Source: Vandammella animalimorsus (GTDB taxonomy: Bacteria > Pseudomonadota > Gammaproteobacteria > Burkholderiales > Burkholderiaceae_C). From it: DNA of 64,000 nucleotides. Numbering within the stretch: the stretch's first letter is position 1; every line of letters begins with the position of its first letter. The translations under genes were made by a program, and so were the position numbers. The stretch spans positions 248,001 through 312,000 of the forward strand of contig NZ_NSJF01000003.1 in the NCBI RefSeq assembly GCF_002285285.1, given 5' to 3'. Under the pieces are notes generated by a model. The model did no database searches. It was given only the letters and a program-made list of their open reading frames with translations, and was not told where the DNA came from. Shown here one piece after another: positions 1 to 9,290 of the stretch.

Positions 1-503
1 CGCTCGATCCGGGCATGGCCTTTGGCACCGGCACACACCCCACTACCCGCATGTGCCTGCGCTGGCTGGCCGCCCAGCACGAAGCCGGCCAGGCCCTGGC
101 CCAGCGCAGCGTGCTGGATTACGGCTGCGGCTCAGGCATCCTGGCCATTGCCGCAGCCAAGTTCGGCGCCACCCCGGTGGACGCCGTGGACATCGACGAG
201 GCCGCCATCGCCGCCACCGCCAGCAATGCCGAAAAAAACCAGGTTGCACTGCGCTGTGGCCTGCCCGACATCATCAGCGACCAGCGCTACCACGTCGTGC
301 TCGCCAACATCCTGGCCAACCCGCTGCAGGTACTGGCGCCATTGCTGTGCAGCCACGTCGCCCCCGGCGGGCACTTGGTGCTGGCCGGTATCCTCGAGCG
401 CCAGGCCGAGCTGCTGCAACAGGCCTACGCCCCCTGGCTGGCGCTGCAAGTGGCCGACACGCAGGACGGCTGGATTCTGATGACCGCACAGCGGCCTGCC
501 TGA
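1..503 (+). CDS. prmA: Ribosomal protein L11 methyltransferase, C-terminal part
   Basis: SAM-dependent methyltransferase that trimethylates ribosomal protein L11. Only the C-terminal part lies in the window; the reading frame is open from base 3 and ends with TGA at 501-503. The visible part begins with the PrmA-specific motif DPGMAFGTGTHPTTRMC, followed by the SAM-binding motif DYGCGSGILAIAAAKFGA, the acidic loop VDIDEAAIAATASNA and the NILANPL motif that takes the place of the NPPY motif. These together identify PrmA rather than a generic methyltransferase. About the first 130 residues lie left of the window. It is followed on the same strand by the DUF3426 gene. Confidence 0.95.
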   Translation, partial: LDPGMAFGTGTHPTTRMCLRWLAAQHEAGQALAQRSVLDYGCGSGILAIAAAKFGATPVDAVDIDEAAIAATASNAEKNQVALRCGLPDIISDQRYHVVLANILANPLQVLAPLLCSHVAPGGHLVLAGILERQAELLQQAYAPWLALQVADTQDGWILMTAQRPA

Positions 504-575
504 GAGCCCGTATCTGCGCGAGCGCTGACCGTCTGCTGCGCCCGCCCTGCCCTGGTGCGCGGCGGCGCCAGCCCT

Positions 576-603
576 TTGCACGCGCCACTCTCGGGCACAA
601 TAC
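576..603 (+). promoter_or_regulatory. Possible sigma70 promoter for the DUF3426 gene
   Basis: TTGCAC at 576-581 and CAATAC at 598-603 are 16 bases apart and lie just upstream of the ATG at 630. The match to the -10 consensus is imperfect, so this is a suggestion only. Confidence 0.3.
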
Positions 604-629
604 GGGCCTTTGCCATCCCCACCGCCCGC

Positions 630-2519
630 ATGCCATCCGTCACCCGCTGCCCAAGCTGCGAGACCCGCTTCAAGGTCTCTGCAGACCAGTTGCACGCCTC
701 GCAAGGCTGGGTACGCTGCGGGCGCTGCCACCACATCTTCGATGCCACCCAGCACCTTGTGGCAGAACAAGATGGCGCTCAAGCCTCGCCAGGCCCGTCA
801 GACCTGACACCCACCAGCCAATCCCAGCAGCCTCAAGGCTCATCCCAATTGCTGCTTGGCAGCGAGAGCGAGCTTGCCGGCCCCGCAGCAAATCAGGCCA
901 ACGCCACGCTGCCAGCCGCTACAGCAGCACAAGCGCCTGCTACGGCGCCAGACAAGCAGCATGACGAAGCCAAGGCGAGCTTCTCCAATCCGCCTGCAGA
1001 CGACCTGGCCTCCCCAGCCCTGACGGACAAGGCCCCGCTGGCTGAATCCGGCCATTTCACCGCGCACTCCACCGAGCGCCCCATTGAGGAGCGTCCCACC
1101 GAGCGCTGGCTCAAGGAGTTGTCGGAAACCTTCTCCCCCTCCAGCCCGGTCGACACGCTGCCCGCTGCCGATGTGGGGGCCGGTGCGGATGCCGAAAAGC
1201 CCGCGCCCCAGGCGCCGGCCAGCGAAGCGGCCACGCCCTCCGCCTTGGCCGAACCGCTTGCCGAGGCCCCCGCCGAACAGCCCTTTGCCGAGCAGCAACT
1301 GGACGCCGCCGATGTCGAGCTGATCGAAGCCGTTGCCCTGGCCGATCTGCCGGACGCCGCATTCGACAACAGCCCACTGTCTGCAGAACAACCGGCTCCG
1401 CAGAACGCCAACGCGCCTGCGCCTGCGCCTGCTGCCGCCGACGATGACAACAGCCACATCGACGCCTTCCAGAAAGAGCTGGAGCGTTGGCAGGCCATGC
1501 AGGCCGCAGCCCAGTCCCAGGATGCCCCAGGCAGCCCAGCCACGCCCGAGCCAGCCGACGATGCGCCCAGTGCTGCTGCGGCCAATGATGTGCCCGCTGA
1601 CGCCATCGTGCTGGCCCCGGCCGTGCTGGTGGACAAAACGCCCGAGCCCGAGCCCGCAGCATCGCCAAGCGCAGCAGCAGGCGCCCGCGGCTCCCGGCCG
1701 CCGGCCACGACCGGTAAAAGCGCATCGCGCAAGCAGCCGGGCAAGACCAAGGCCGTCAGCCCGCCGCCTGCCACTTTGCGCAAGAAAAGCCAGGAGCCTG
1801 CCGACAGCGCTGCCGCCCCCGCCAGCCAGCCAGCCTCTGGCCAGCCCAGCAGCCTGCCAGGCAGCACAGACCCTGCCCCAAAGAAAGGCTCTGCCCGACG
1901 GGAAAAACGCCTCACCGACCTGGACGATGCGCTGCGCGCAGACGCCGATGAATCGTTGCGCGAGGTCTACCGCACCGCCTTCAGCGAAACCCAGGAGCTG
2001 AACTTCGTACGCCAGGCCGCGCGCCAAGCATTCTGGTCACACCCTGGGGTCAAGGCCGGTCTGGGCGTACTCGCCGCCGTTTTGGCGCTTCTTTTGGCGC
2101 TACAGGTCGTGCTGCAGCAGCGCGACCGCATCGCCGCCACCAGCCCAGCCATGAAATCGCGCATGCAATCGCTGTGCGAGCTGCTGGGCTGCACCGTTGC
2201 CCCGCTGCGCGCCATCGAGCAACTGGTGCTCGATGGCTCCACCTTCCAGGCCGAAGGCGATGACGTCTTCACCCTGTCATGGACGGTGCGCAACCCCAGC
2301 CAGCTCTGGCTGCAAACGCCGCACCTGTGGCTGAGCCTGCGCGACCATGGCGGCAACACACTGATTCGCCGCCCGCTCTCGCCCGCTGACATGGCCGATG
2401 CCCCCATGGAGATTGCCCCCGGCCAAAGCTGGCAAGGCCGCCAGACCTTGCGCCTGAGCCAGTATGCGCAGGCCGTGACCGACTATCAGCTGCAGATTTT
2501 CTATCCGGCCTCGCCCTGA
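630..2519 (+). CDS. DUF3426 zinc-ribbon membrane protein
   Basis: 629-residue protein of unknown function. Residues 5-35 form the MJ0042-type zinc ribbon with CPSC and CGRC cysteine pairs. A very long, low-complexity Ala/Pro/Glu-rich linker fills about residues 60-440. One hydrophobic segment at about 475-497 (GVLAAVLALLLALQVVL) is followed by a C-terminal DUF3426 domain. The predicted layout is a cytoplasmic N-terminus, one membrane span and a periplasmic C-terminal domain. An in-frame ATG exists 75 bases upstream, but the ATG at 630 is chosen because homologues start directly at the MPSVTRCPSC ribbon. It sits between prmA and the PfkB kinase, the order I recall from other Comamonadaceae. 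The linker is longer than I would expect for the family. Confidence 0.85.
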   Translation: MPSVTRCPSCETRFKVSADQLHASQGWVRCGRCHHIFDATQHLVAEQDGAQASPGPSDLTPTSQSQQPQGSSQLLLGSESELAGPAANQANATLPAATAAQAPATAPDKQHDEAKASFSNPPADDLASPALTDKAPLAESGHFTAHSTERPIEERPTERWLKELSETFSPSSPVDTLPAADVGAGADAEKPAPQAPASEAATPSALAEPLAEAPAEQPFAEQQLDAADVELIEAVALADLPDAAFDNSPLSAEQPAPQNANAPAPAPAAADDDNSHIDAFQKELERWQAMQAAAQSQDAPGSPATPEPADDAPSAAAANDVPADAIVLAPAVLVDKTPEPEPAASPSAAAGARGSRPPATTGKSASRKQPGKTKAVSPPPATLRKKSQEPADSAAAPASQPASGQPSSLPGSTDPAPKKGSARREKRLTDLDDALRADADESLREVYRTAFSETQELNFVRQAARQAFWSHPGVKAGLGVLAAVLALLLALQVVLQQRDRIAATSPAMKSRMQSLCELLGCTVAPLRAIEQLVLDGSTFQAEGDDVFTLSWTVRNPSQLWLQTPHLWLSLRDHGGNTLIRRPLSPADMADAPMEIAPGQSWQGRQTLRLSQYAQAVTDYQLQIFYPASP

Positions 2520-2588
2520 CCCGGCAGCGCCGCTGGCCGCCCCGCGCCGGCCCCACCCCACCACCTCTTCGCTAGAAAGGAATCGACG

Positions 2589-3509
2589 ATGGCCGTCCTG
2601 GTATGTGGTTCGATGGCATTCGACACCATCATGAATTTCGAAGGCAGCTTCGCGCAGCAGATCATGCCCGACCAGCTGCACATCCTGAACCTGTCCTTCC
2701 TGGTCAACACCCTGCGCCGCGACTACGGCGGCTGCGCCGGCAACATCGCCTACGGCCTGCAATTGCTGGGCGGCCAGCCCCTGCCCATGGCCACCATCGG
2801 CCAGGATGGCAACGACTACCAGCAGCGCCTGCGCGAGCTGGGCATCGACTGCCGCTACCTGATGCAGCTGCCCGATGCCTACACCGCCCAGGCCATGATC
2901 ATGACCGATCTGGACAACAACCAGATCACCGCCTTCCACCCCGGCGCCATGGCCCAAGCGCACAAAAACGAAATCGGGCAGCTGCCCGAGCAGATCAAGT
3001 TGGCCATCCTCTCGCCCGATGGGCGCGAGGCCACGCTCAGCCATGCCCAGCAGCTCAGCGCGCTGGGCCTGCCCTGGGTGTTCGACCCCGGCCAGGGCCT
3101 GCCCATGTTCAACGGCGCCGAGCTGCGTCAGCTCACCAGCCAGGCCAGCTGGGTCACCGTCAACGATTACGAAGGCCAGCTGCTGGTCGAGCGCACCGGC
3201 CTGTCATTCAAGGACATCTCGCACCAGGTTCAAGGCCTGATCGTCACCCTGGGCGCGCAGGGCTGCGACATCTGGGTGCAGGGCGAGAAAACCCGCATCC
3301 CCGCGCTGGAAGTACAACACCCGCTGGATCCAACCGGCTGCGGCGATGCATGGCGCGCAGCGCTGCTGTACGGGCTGGAGCGCGGCTGGTCGCTGACGCA
3401 ATGCGCCCGCCTGGGCAATGAAGTGGCCGCGCGCAAGATCGCCACGCGCGGGCCGCAAAACTACCAGCTCGACGGCCTGGACGTCGACAGCTTCGCCACC
3501 GGCGCCTGA
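2589..3509 (+). CDS. PfkB-family carbohydrate kinase
   Basis: 306-residue sugar or nucleoside kinase of the ribokinase/PfkB fold. The N-terminal GG substrate signature appears as RRDYGGCAGNIAYGLQLLGG (about residues 40-58). The C-terminal ATP/anion-hole signature appears as DPTGCGDAWRAALLYG (about 247-262), with the catalytic Asp in GCGD where most family members have GAGD. It resembles the adenosine-kinase-like branch, but the substrate cannot be fixed from sequence. A ribosome-binding site (AAAGGAAT) precedes the ATG. It is followed 8 bases later by mpl, so the two are probably cotranscribed. Confidence 0.85.
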   Translation: MAVLVCGSMAFDTIMNFEGSFAQQIMPDQLHILNLSFLVNTLRRDYGGCAGNIAYGLQLLGGQPLPMATIGQDGNDYQQRLRELGIDCRYLMQLPDAYTAQAMIMTDLDNNQITAFHPGAMAQAHKNEIGQLPEQIKLAILSPDGREATLSHAQQLSALGLPWVFDPGQGLPMFNGAELRQLTSQASWVTVNDYEGQLLVERTGLSFKDISHQVQGLIVTLGAQGCDIWVQGEKTRIPALEVQHPLDPTGCGDAWRAALLYGLERGWSLTQCARLGNEVAARKIATRGPQNYQLDGLDVDSFATGA

Positions 3510-3517
3510 GCAGCACC

Positions 3518-4939
3518 ATGCACATCCACATCCTCGGCATCTGCGGCACCTTCATGGCCGGCGTGGCCGCTCTGGCCAAAGCCTGCGGCCACACCGTCAC
3601 CGGCTGCGATGCCCAGGTCTATCCGCCGATGAGCGATCAGCTGCGTGCGCTGGACATCGAGCTCATCGAAGGCTACGACCCCGCGCAAACCGCCCTGGCG
3701 CCCGATTGCTACGTCATCGGCAACGTCGTCAGCCGCGCGCGCCTGGCCGATGGCAAGCCGCGCTACCCGCTGATGGAAGCCATCCTCGACCAAGGCCTGC
3801 CCTACACCAGCGGCCCGCAGTGGCTGGCCGAGCACATCCTGCCCGGGCGCCACGTGCTGGCCGTGGCCGGCACGCACGGCAAGACCAGCACGGCCTCCAT
3901 GCTCGCCTGGATCCTGCAGGCCAATGGCCTGGAGCCGGGCTTTCTGATCGGCGGCATCGCGCAGAACTTCGGCATCTCCGCCCGGCCTGGGCGCGCCGCG
4001 CCGCCCGGCCAGCGCAGTTGCTTCGTCATCGAGGCCGACGAGTACGACACCGCCTTCTTCGACAAACGCAGCAAGTTCCTGCACTACCGCCCGCGCACCC
4101 TGGTGCTGGGCAACCTGGAGTTCGACCACGCCGACATCTTCGACGACCTGGCCGCCATCGAGCGCCAGTTCCACCACCTGATCCGCACCGTGCCCGGCCA
4201 GGGCCGCATCCTCTGCAACGCCGAGGACGCCAACCTCGCCCGCGTGTTGCAGCAAGGCCTGTGGAGCGAGCTGCGCGGCTTCGGCCAACCCGGCGCGCAC
4301 GCCCCAGCTGCGCTGGCGCAGCACAGCCTCACCGCCCAGGGCAGCGACCAGCACTTCAGCGTCTGCCGCGATGGGCAGGCGCTCGGCCAGGTGCAATGGG
4401 CGCTCAGCGGCCGCCACAACCAGCTCAACGCCCTGGCCGCCATCGCCGCCGCCGAACACGTGGGCGTGCCCGTGGCCGATGCCGCGCACGCGCTGGCGCG
4501 CTTCGAGAGCGTACGCCGCCGCATGGAGCTGCGCGGCAGCGCATGCGGCGTACAGGTCTATGACGACTTCGCCCATCACCCCACAGCCATCGCCACCACG
4601 CTGGACGGTCTGCGCCGCAAACTGCCAGCCGGCCAGCGCGTGCTGGCCGTGTTCGAGCCGCGCAGCAACACCATGAAGCTGGGCACCATGGCCGCGCAAC
4701 TGCCCGCAGCGCTGCAAGTGGCCGACCTGGTCTTCGCCTACAACCCGCAGCTGGGCTGGGATGTGGCCAGCGCACTGGCGCCACTGGGCCTCAAGGCCCA
4801 GGTTCACGAACAGCTCCAGACCTTGGTGCAGGCCGTCGCCAGCGCCGCACAGCCCGGCGACCACATCGTCTGCATGAGCAACGGCAGCTTTGGCGGCATC
4901 CACGACTTGCTGCTGCAAGCGCTGGGCAGCGCCGGCTGA
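3518..4939 (+). CDS. mpl: UDP-N-acetylmuramate:tripeptide ligase (murein recycling)
   Basis: 473-residue Mur ligase of the Mpl group. It joins recycled L-Ala-gamma-D-Glu-meso-DAP to UDP-MurNAc in the cytoplasm. The N-terminus MHIHILGICGTFMAGVAALA is the Rossmann-like UDP-binding motif typical of Mpl. The ATP loop is GTHGKTSTASMLAW near residue 117. EADEYDTAFFDKRSKF is the catalytic acidic motif, and VYDDFAHHPTAIATTL lies in the C-terminal domain. Length is normal for the family. It is probably in one transcript with the PfkB kinase. The AmpG-like permease at 18.6 kb would belong to the same recycling pathway. Confidence 0.95.
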   Translation: MHIHILGICGTFMAGVAALAKACGHTVTGCDAQVYPPMSDQLRALDIELIEGYDPAQTALAPDCYVIGNVVSRARLADGKPRYPLMEAILDQGLPYTSGPQWLAEHILPGRHVLAVAGTHGKTSTASMLAWILQANGLEPGFLIGGIAQNFGISARPGRAAPPGQRSCFVIEADEYDTAFFDKRSKFLHYRPRTLVLGNLEFDHADIFDDLAAIERQFHHLIRTVPGQGRILCNAEDANLARVLQQGLWSELRGFGQPGAHAPAALAQHSLTAQGSDQHFSVCRDGQALGQVQWALSGRHNQLNALAAIAAAEHVGVPVADAAHALARFESVRRRMELRGSACGVQVYDDFAHHPTAIATTLDGLRRKLPAGQRVLAVFEPRSNTMKLGTMAAQLPAALQVADLVFAYNPQLGWDVASALAPLGLKAQVHEQLQTLVQAVASAAQPGDHIVCMSNGSFGGIHDLLLQALGSAG

Positions 4940-4960
4940 GCATCTTCAAACAGGCTCTCG

Positions 4961-4990
4961 GCCCCCGCGCAGCCCAGGCTGCTCGGGGGC
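4961..4990 (+). terminator. Strong stem-loop after mpl
   Basis: Two nested inverted repeats: the outer GCCCCCG (4961-4967) pairs with CGGGGGC (4984-4990), and the inner GCAGCC with GGCTGC around a two-base loop. There is no T-tract, so it may be an mRNA 3'-end barrier or a Rho-linked structure rather than a classical intrinsic terminator. Confidence 0.4.
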
Positions 4991-5035
4991 GCGTCATGCA
5001 CAGCTGGGGCTGCCACACTTTTGCCCAATACCGCC

Positions 5036-5491
5036 ATGCTGCTCGAATCCCTGCTGGCCTTCGCACACCTCTCGGCCATCCTCGGCCTGACCGCCTTCAT
5101 CACCGCCATGGCCGTGCTGTGCCGCCCGCAATGGGCCAACGCCGACGCCCTGCGGCGCCTGCGCATCCTTGATCGCTGGGTGCTGGCCTGCACCCTGGCC
5201 GTGCTGCTCACCGGCCTGGCGCGCATCCACCTGGGCGTCAAGGATGCCGCCTGGCTCTGGAGCCAGCCGCTGCTGCACGCCAAGCTGGCCTTGTTTGCGC
5301 TGATGGGCTGGTGCGGCTGGCAAGCACACCGGCGCATCACCGCCTGGCACTCCAGCCTGCAGCAAACGGGCGCCCTGCCCAGCGCCGATGAACTGCGACG
5401 CACGCGCCGCTGGCTGATGCTGCAAGCCCATCTCATGGCCCCCATCCCGCTGGCGGCCGTGCTGCTGGCACGGGGCGCGCTGACCCTGTAG
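5036..5491 (+). CDS. DUF2214 family membrane protein
   Basis: 151-residue integral membrane protein with four predicted hydrophobic segments (about residues 3-24, 48-66, 80-97 and 130-148). Motifs such as LRILDRWVLACTLAVLLTG and LLHAKLALFALMGWCGW are characteristic of DUF2214. The function is unknown. The ATG at 5036 is preferred over an upstream TTG at 5021 because the first membrane segment then starts in the usual place. It faces holA with only 23 bases between the two stop codons. Confidence 0.75.
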   Translation: MLLESLLAFAHLSAILGLTAFITAMAVLCRPQWANADALRRLRILDRWVLACTLAVLLTGLARIHLGVKDAAWLWSQPLLHAKLALFALMGWCGWQAHRRITAWHSSLQQTGALPSADELRRTRRWLMLQAHLMAPIPLAAVLLARGALTL

Positions 5492-5514
5492 CGCCAACCG
5501 CCAACCGCCAACGC

Positions 5515-6585
5515 TCAACGGGCACTGTGCGCCAGACGGCACATCTGCATGCCCAGGCGCTGCAGCGCAGCGGGCGCATCCTGCGGCCAGGCCGGGTGCT
5601 TCAGGCCCTTGCAAATGCCATCGACCACATGGGCCGATTGCAGCAGCCGCGCCAGCGCGGGCAGGCGCAGCTTGGGCAATAGGCGTTCGAGCAGTTTTTC
5701 CTTCGGCCCCCAGGCACGCGCCAGGCGCAGCGCTTGCGGCATGGGCGCGCCGTCGTCCAGCGCCTGGCGCGCCCGGTACAGGCTGAGGATGTCGCCAGCC
5801 AGCACGCCGTGCAGGCGCACGGCGGCCTCGCCCTCGGCCAGCAAGGCGGCCAACACGCGCTGGCTGCGCAAGGTTTGGCCCGAGAGGATCGCCTCGGACA
5901 AATCCTGCAGGCTGTAGCGCGCCACGTTGAGCACGCTGGCCTCGATCTGCTCGCGCGAAAGCACGCCTGGCGGGTAGAGCAGGCCCAGCTTTTGCACCTC
6001 CTGGTGCGCGGCCATCAGATTGCCTTCCACGCATTCGGTGAAGAAAGCCAGCGTCTGCAGGCCCTCCTCGCCGCTGGCCACGCTCTGGCCCTGGGCCTTG
6101 AGGCGCTGCGCCAGCCAGGCAGGCATGTCGCGCCGCGCCACGGGGTCGATGCGCAGCACCACGCCGGCCTGCTCCATGGCGGCAAACCAGGGCGTTTGCT
6201 GCATGCTGCGATCGGCGCGCGGCAGCAGCACGATCAGCAAAGTGGCATCGGCGCTGGGGCCACTGGCGGCGGCCTGCTCGGCCAGCTGCTGCAGCACCTG
6301 AGCGCCTTCCTTGCCGGGCTTGCCGGTGGGCAGGCGGATTTCAACGATCTGCCGCTGGGCAAACAGGCTTTGGCTGGCACTGGCGGCCAGCACCTGCGAC
6401 CAGTCGAACTGGGTGGCCGAGCCAACAAAAGCGCTGCGCTCGGTAAAGCCCTGGGCGCGCGCTGCGGCGCGCAACGCATCCAGCGCCTCTTGCTCCAGCA
6501 GCGGCTCGTCGCCGTGCAGGACATACAGCGGCGCCAGGCGCTGCGTGAGGTGCTGGGGCAGTTGCGAGAGGGTCAGGGCGGGCAT
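5515..6585 (-). CDS. holA: DNA polymerase III delta subunit (clamp loader)
   Basis: 356-residue clamp-loader subunit that opens the beta clamp. The N-terminus MPALTLSQLPQHLTQRLAPLYVLHGDEPLLEQE carries the family motif LYVLHGDEPLLEQEALDALR, given here as positions rather than in full: residues 19-38. The rest shows the expected AAA+-like delta fold with LLIVLLPRADRSMQQTPWF and the C-terminal helical domain. The start at 6585 is chosen because the upstream extension is Cys/Arg/Pro-rich and unlike any HolA. In many betaproteobacteria holA follows leuS and lptE; here it is a single minus-strand gene between DUF2214 and a divergent nitronate monooxygenase. Confidence 0.9.
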   Translation of the reverse strand: MPALTLSQLPQHLTQRLAPLYVLHGDEPLLEQEALDALRAAARAQGFTERSAFVGSATQFDWSQVLAASASQSLFAQRQIVEIRLPTGKPGKEGAQVLQQLAEQAAASGPSADATLLIVLLPRADRSMQQTPWFAAMEQAGVVLRIDPVARRDMPAWLAQRLKAQGQSVASGEEGLQTLAFFTECVEGNLMAAHQEVQKLGLLYPPGVLSREQIEASVLNVARYSLQDLSEAILSGQTLRSQRVLAALLAEGEAAVRLHGVLAGDILSLYRARQALDDGAPMPQALRLARAWGPKEKLLERLLPKLRLPALARLLQSAHVVDGICKGLKHPAWPQDAPAALQRLGMQMCRLAHSAR

Positions 6586-6633
6586 GGGCAAGCATGGTGG
6601 GCCGGGCGTGCGGTGCCGGGCAAAGCAAGGCGC

Positions 6634-6639
6634 ACTATA
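6634..6639 (-). promoter_or_regulatory. Candidate -10 box for holA
   Basis: On the minus strand this reads TATAGT, about 50 bases upstream of the holA ATG. The nearest -35-like sequence, TTGCCA, is about 20 bases further upstream, which is longer than ideal. Confidence 0.35.
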
Positions 6640-6756
6640 CCTGCGGCATTGGGGGTGGATGGCAAAGCCTGTTCGCAGTTGGCTTGCGTTGGGGCGGCGT
6701 GTCTTGTTGCATCGTCCGCAGGGATTCATCCATGACTGGCCTGGCAGCGCTTGGCC

Positions 6757-6783
6757 TTGCGTCATGCGGTTTTGGCGTATAAC
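6757..6783 (+). promoter_or_regulatory. Candidate promoter for the nitronate monooxygenase gene
   Basis: TTGCGT at 6757-6762 and TATAAC at 6778-6783, 15 bases apart, lie about 85 bases upstream of the ATG at 6867. The spacing is short, so the -10 box is the stronger half of the call. Confidence 0.35.
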
Positions 6784-6866
6784 CGCCTCTGTTTTGCGCT
6801 TGGGGGGCAGCGCAGTCAAAGGCCCCTCGACACAGGCATTCACACATTTCAAAGGAGCAGATTGCC

Positions 6867-7973
6867 ATGCAGGCTTCAGCACCGCTGCTGGCCCAGCTGG
6901 GCATGGCCTGGCCCATCATCCAGGCACCCATGGCCGGAGTGGCTACGCCGCAGCTGGCGGCGGCGGTGTCCAATGCTGGCGGGCTGGGCTCGCTGGGCCT
7001 GGGCGCCAGCACTGCGGCGCAGGCGCAGCAGATGATCGAGCAGACGCGCGCCTTGACCTCGCGGCCTTTCAACGTCAACGTGTTTTGCCATGCCCCGGCG
7101 CGGCGCGATGCGGCGTGCGAAGCGCGCTGGCTGGCCCATTTGGCGCCTCTGTTCGCTCAGGCAGGCGCGGCCGCGCCGCAGGGCTTGAGCGAGATCTACC
7201 GCAGTTTTGTGGAGGATCAGGACATGCTGCAGATGCTGCTGGCGCAGCGCCCGGCAGTGGTCAGCTTTCACTTTGGACTGCCGCCGGCCGACTGCATCCA
7301 AGCCTTGCGCCAGGCAGGCATCCGCTTGCTGGCCACGGCCACCAGCGTGCAGGAGGCCCAGGCCATCGAGCAGGCCGGGCTTGATGGCATCGTGGCCCAG
7401 GGCATCGAAGCTGGCGGGCACCGGGGCATGTTCGATCCGCAAGCACCCGATGAAGGCCTGAGCACGGCTGTGCTGCTGCGGCAACTGGTGCGCCGCAACC
7501 GGCTGCCGGTGGTGGCCGCAGGCGGCATCATGGATGCGGCAGGGGTGCAAGCGGCGCTGGCGCTGGGCGCCGCCGCCGTGCAGCTGGGCACGGCCTTCAT
7601 CCTGTGCCCAGAGTCGGCCGCCAATGCGCGTTACCGCGCCGACCTGCAATCGCCGCGCGCTGCACAAACGCGGATGACAGCGGTGCTCTCGGGCCGCCCG
7701 GCGCGCGGCATTGCCAGCGCCTTCATGGCCTATGGCCAAGCACCCGATGCACCGCCACCGCCCGATTACCCAGTGGCCTATGACGCAACCAAGCAATTGC
7801 TCGCTGCCCTGGCCCACTTGCCTGCCGATGGGCAAGGCGGCTGTGCCACCTTGTACGAAGCGGCACGGCAGGCGGCCCCCCACTGGGCTGGGCAAGGCGC
7901 TCCACTGGCCCAGGCCCTGCCAGCGGCCGAGCTGATGGCGCAATTGACGCAGGGCTTGCGCCCGCTGGCTTGA
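6867..7973 (+). CDS. Nitronate monooxygenase (2-nitropropane dioxygenase family)
   Basis: 368-residue FMN-dependent TIM-barrel enzyme that oxidises alkyl nitronates such as propionate-3-nitronate. Visible motifs are [20 protein letters not shown] (residues about 15-34, FMN site), [29 protein letters not shown] with the catalytic-type His, and [22 protein letters not shown] for phosphate binding. These fit class I nitronate monooxygenases. An AAAGGAG ribosome-binding site at 6851-6857 supports the start. It is a lone gene between divergent holA and convergent aroB. The natural substrate is unknown; detoxification of nitronates is the usual inference. Confidence 0.85.
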   Translation: MQASAPLLAQLGMAWPIIQAPMAGVATPQLAAAVSNAGGLGSLGLGASTAAQAQQMIEQTRALTSRPFNVNVFCHAPARRDAACEARWLAHLAPLFAQAGAAAPQGLSEIYRSFVEDQDMLQMLLAQRPAVVSFHFGLPPADCIQALRQAGIRLLATATSVQEAQAIEQAGLDGIVAQGIEAGGHRGMFDPQAPDEGLSTAVLLRQLVRRNRLPVVAAGGIMDAAGVQAALALGAAAVQLGTAFILCPESAANARYRADLQSPRAAQTRMTAVLSGRPARGIASAFMAYGQAPDAPPPPDYPVAYDATKQLLAALAHLPADGQGGCATLYEAARQAAPHWAGQGAPLAQALPAAELMAQLTQGLRPLA

Positions 7974-8078
7974 AAACCACCTCACGGGCCGCAGCGCCGC
8001 ACACATCTTTTCTTTTGGGGCGGCCTGCAGGGCGCAAAGCCACACCATGGGGCCACAGCCCGCCATGGCGGCGTTTTG

Positions 8079-9221
8079 CTACGCCAGCGCCTGCAGCAGC
8101 AAAGCCTGTACGGTGGCGTCGTCCACCTTTTGCGTGATGGCCTTGCCCGGCTGCTGCAACACCACGAAGCGCAGCGCCCCGGCCTGGGTTTTCTTGTCCA
8201 CGCGCATCAACTCCAGGTAGCGCTGGGCGCTGGCGGCGGCATCGGCGGCCAGCGGCGGGGCCTGCACAGGCAGTTGGGCCTGTTGCAGCAGGGTCTGCAG
8301 GCGGGCGGCGAAGTCGTCTTGCACGGCCAGGCCCAGCCGCTGCGACAGCGCCGTGGCCAGCACCATACCGGCGGCCACGGCGTGGCCGTGCAGCCATTGG
8401 CCGTAGCCCATGCCGGCCTCGATGGCATGGCCGAAGGTGTGGCCGAAGTTGAGGATTTCGCGCAGCCCGGCCTCGGTTTCATCGGCGCTGACCACGGCGG
8501 CCTTGATCTCGCAGCTGCGCCGGATGGCGTGGCGCAGCGCCTCGGTCTGGCGCGCCATCAGCTCGGGCATGTGCTCTTGCAGCCAGTCGAAGAACGCCAT
8601 GTCGTAGATCGGGCCGTATTTGATGACTTCGGCCAGGCCGGCGCTGTATTCGGCCGCCGGCAGGGTCTGCAGCGTGTCCAGGTCGCAGACCACCAGGCGC
8701 GGCTGGTAGAAGGCGCCGATCATGTTCTTGCCCTGTGGGTGGTTGATGGCGGTCTTGCCGCCCACCGAGGAATCGACCTGCGCCAGCAGCGTCGTGGGCA
8801 CTTGCACGAAGGGCACGCCGCGCATGTAGCAGGCGGCGGCAAAGCCGGTCATGTCGCCGATCACGCCGCCGCCCAGCGCATACAGCACCGTCTTGCGGTC
8901 AGCGCCCTGCGCCAGCAGCACGTCGAAGATTTGGTTGAGCACCTGCCAATTCTTGTGCGCCTCGCCATCGGGCAGCACGATGGTTTCGACCTTGGCGTAG
9001 TGCGGCTGCAGGCGCTGGCGCAGGGCCTGGGCCAGCAGCGGCGCGACGCGCTCATTGCTGACGATGTAGGCGCTGCTGCCAGCCGGGAAGTGCGCCTGGG
9101 CCTGTTGCCACAGCGCCTGGCCCTGGCCGATCAAAATGGGGTAGGAACGCTCGCCCAGCGCGATCGGCACGAGGTCGATGGCTGCGTCCGCTGCACTGGT
9201 CTGGGGGGTGGATGGGTTCAT
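8079..9221 (-). CDS. aroB: 3-dehydroquinate synthase
   Basis: 380-residue NAD-dependent, metal-dependent enzyme. It converts DAHP to 3-dehydroquinate, step two of the shikimate pathway. Motifs seen are [32 protein letters not shown] in pieces (the NAD-binding GGG loop), [20 protein letters not shown] (substrate and metal) and [11 protein letters not shown] with the metal-binding histidines. Length is slightly above the E. coli enzyme because of an N-terminal tail. It lies downstream of aroK on the same strand, with 69 bases between the genes, the common aroK-aroB pairing. Confidence 0.95.
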   Translation of the reverse strand: MNPSTPQTSAADAAIDLVPIALGERSYPILIGQGQALWQQAQAHFPAGSSAYIVSNERVAPLLAQALRQRLQPHYAKVETIVLPDGEAHKNWQVLNQIFDVLLAQGADRKTVLYALGGGVIGDMTGFAAACYMRGVPFVQVPTTLLAQVDSSVGGKTAINHPQGKNMIGAFYQPRLVVCDLDTLQTLPAAEYSAGLAEVIKYGPIYDMAFFDWLQEHMPELMARQTEALRHAIRRSCEIKAAVVSADETEAGLREILNFGHTFGHAIEAGMGYGQWLHGHAVAAGMVLATALSQRLGLAVQDDFAARLQTLLQQAQLPVQAPPLAADAAASAQRYLELMRVDKKTQAGALRFVVLQQPGKAITQKVDDATVQALLLQALA

Positions 9222-9290
9222 GTGCTTGGCGTGCCGCCCAGGGGCGGGCTGAAAAACAAGAGACGAAAAAACAAGCAGCGGCGCGGCCCT

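Noticed and set aside
8060..8071. CCGCCATGGCGG palindrome between the nitronate monooxygenase gene and aroB as a terminator
   Set aside because: The stem is too short once a loop is allowed, and the following CGTTTTGC is a weak T-tract, so I do not call it a terminator.
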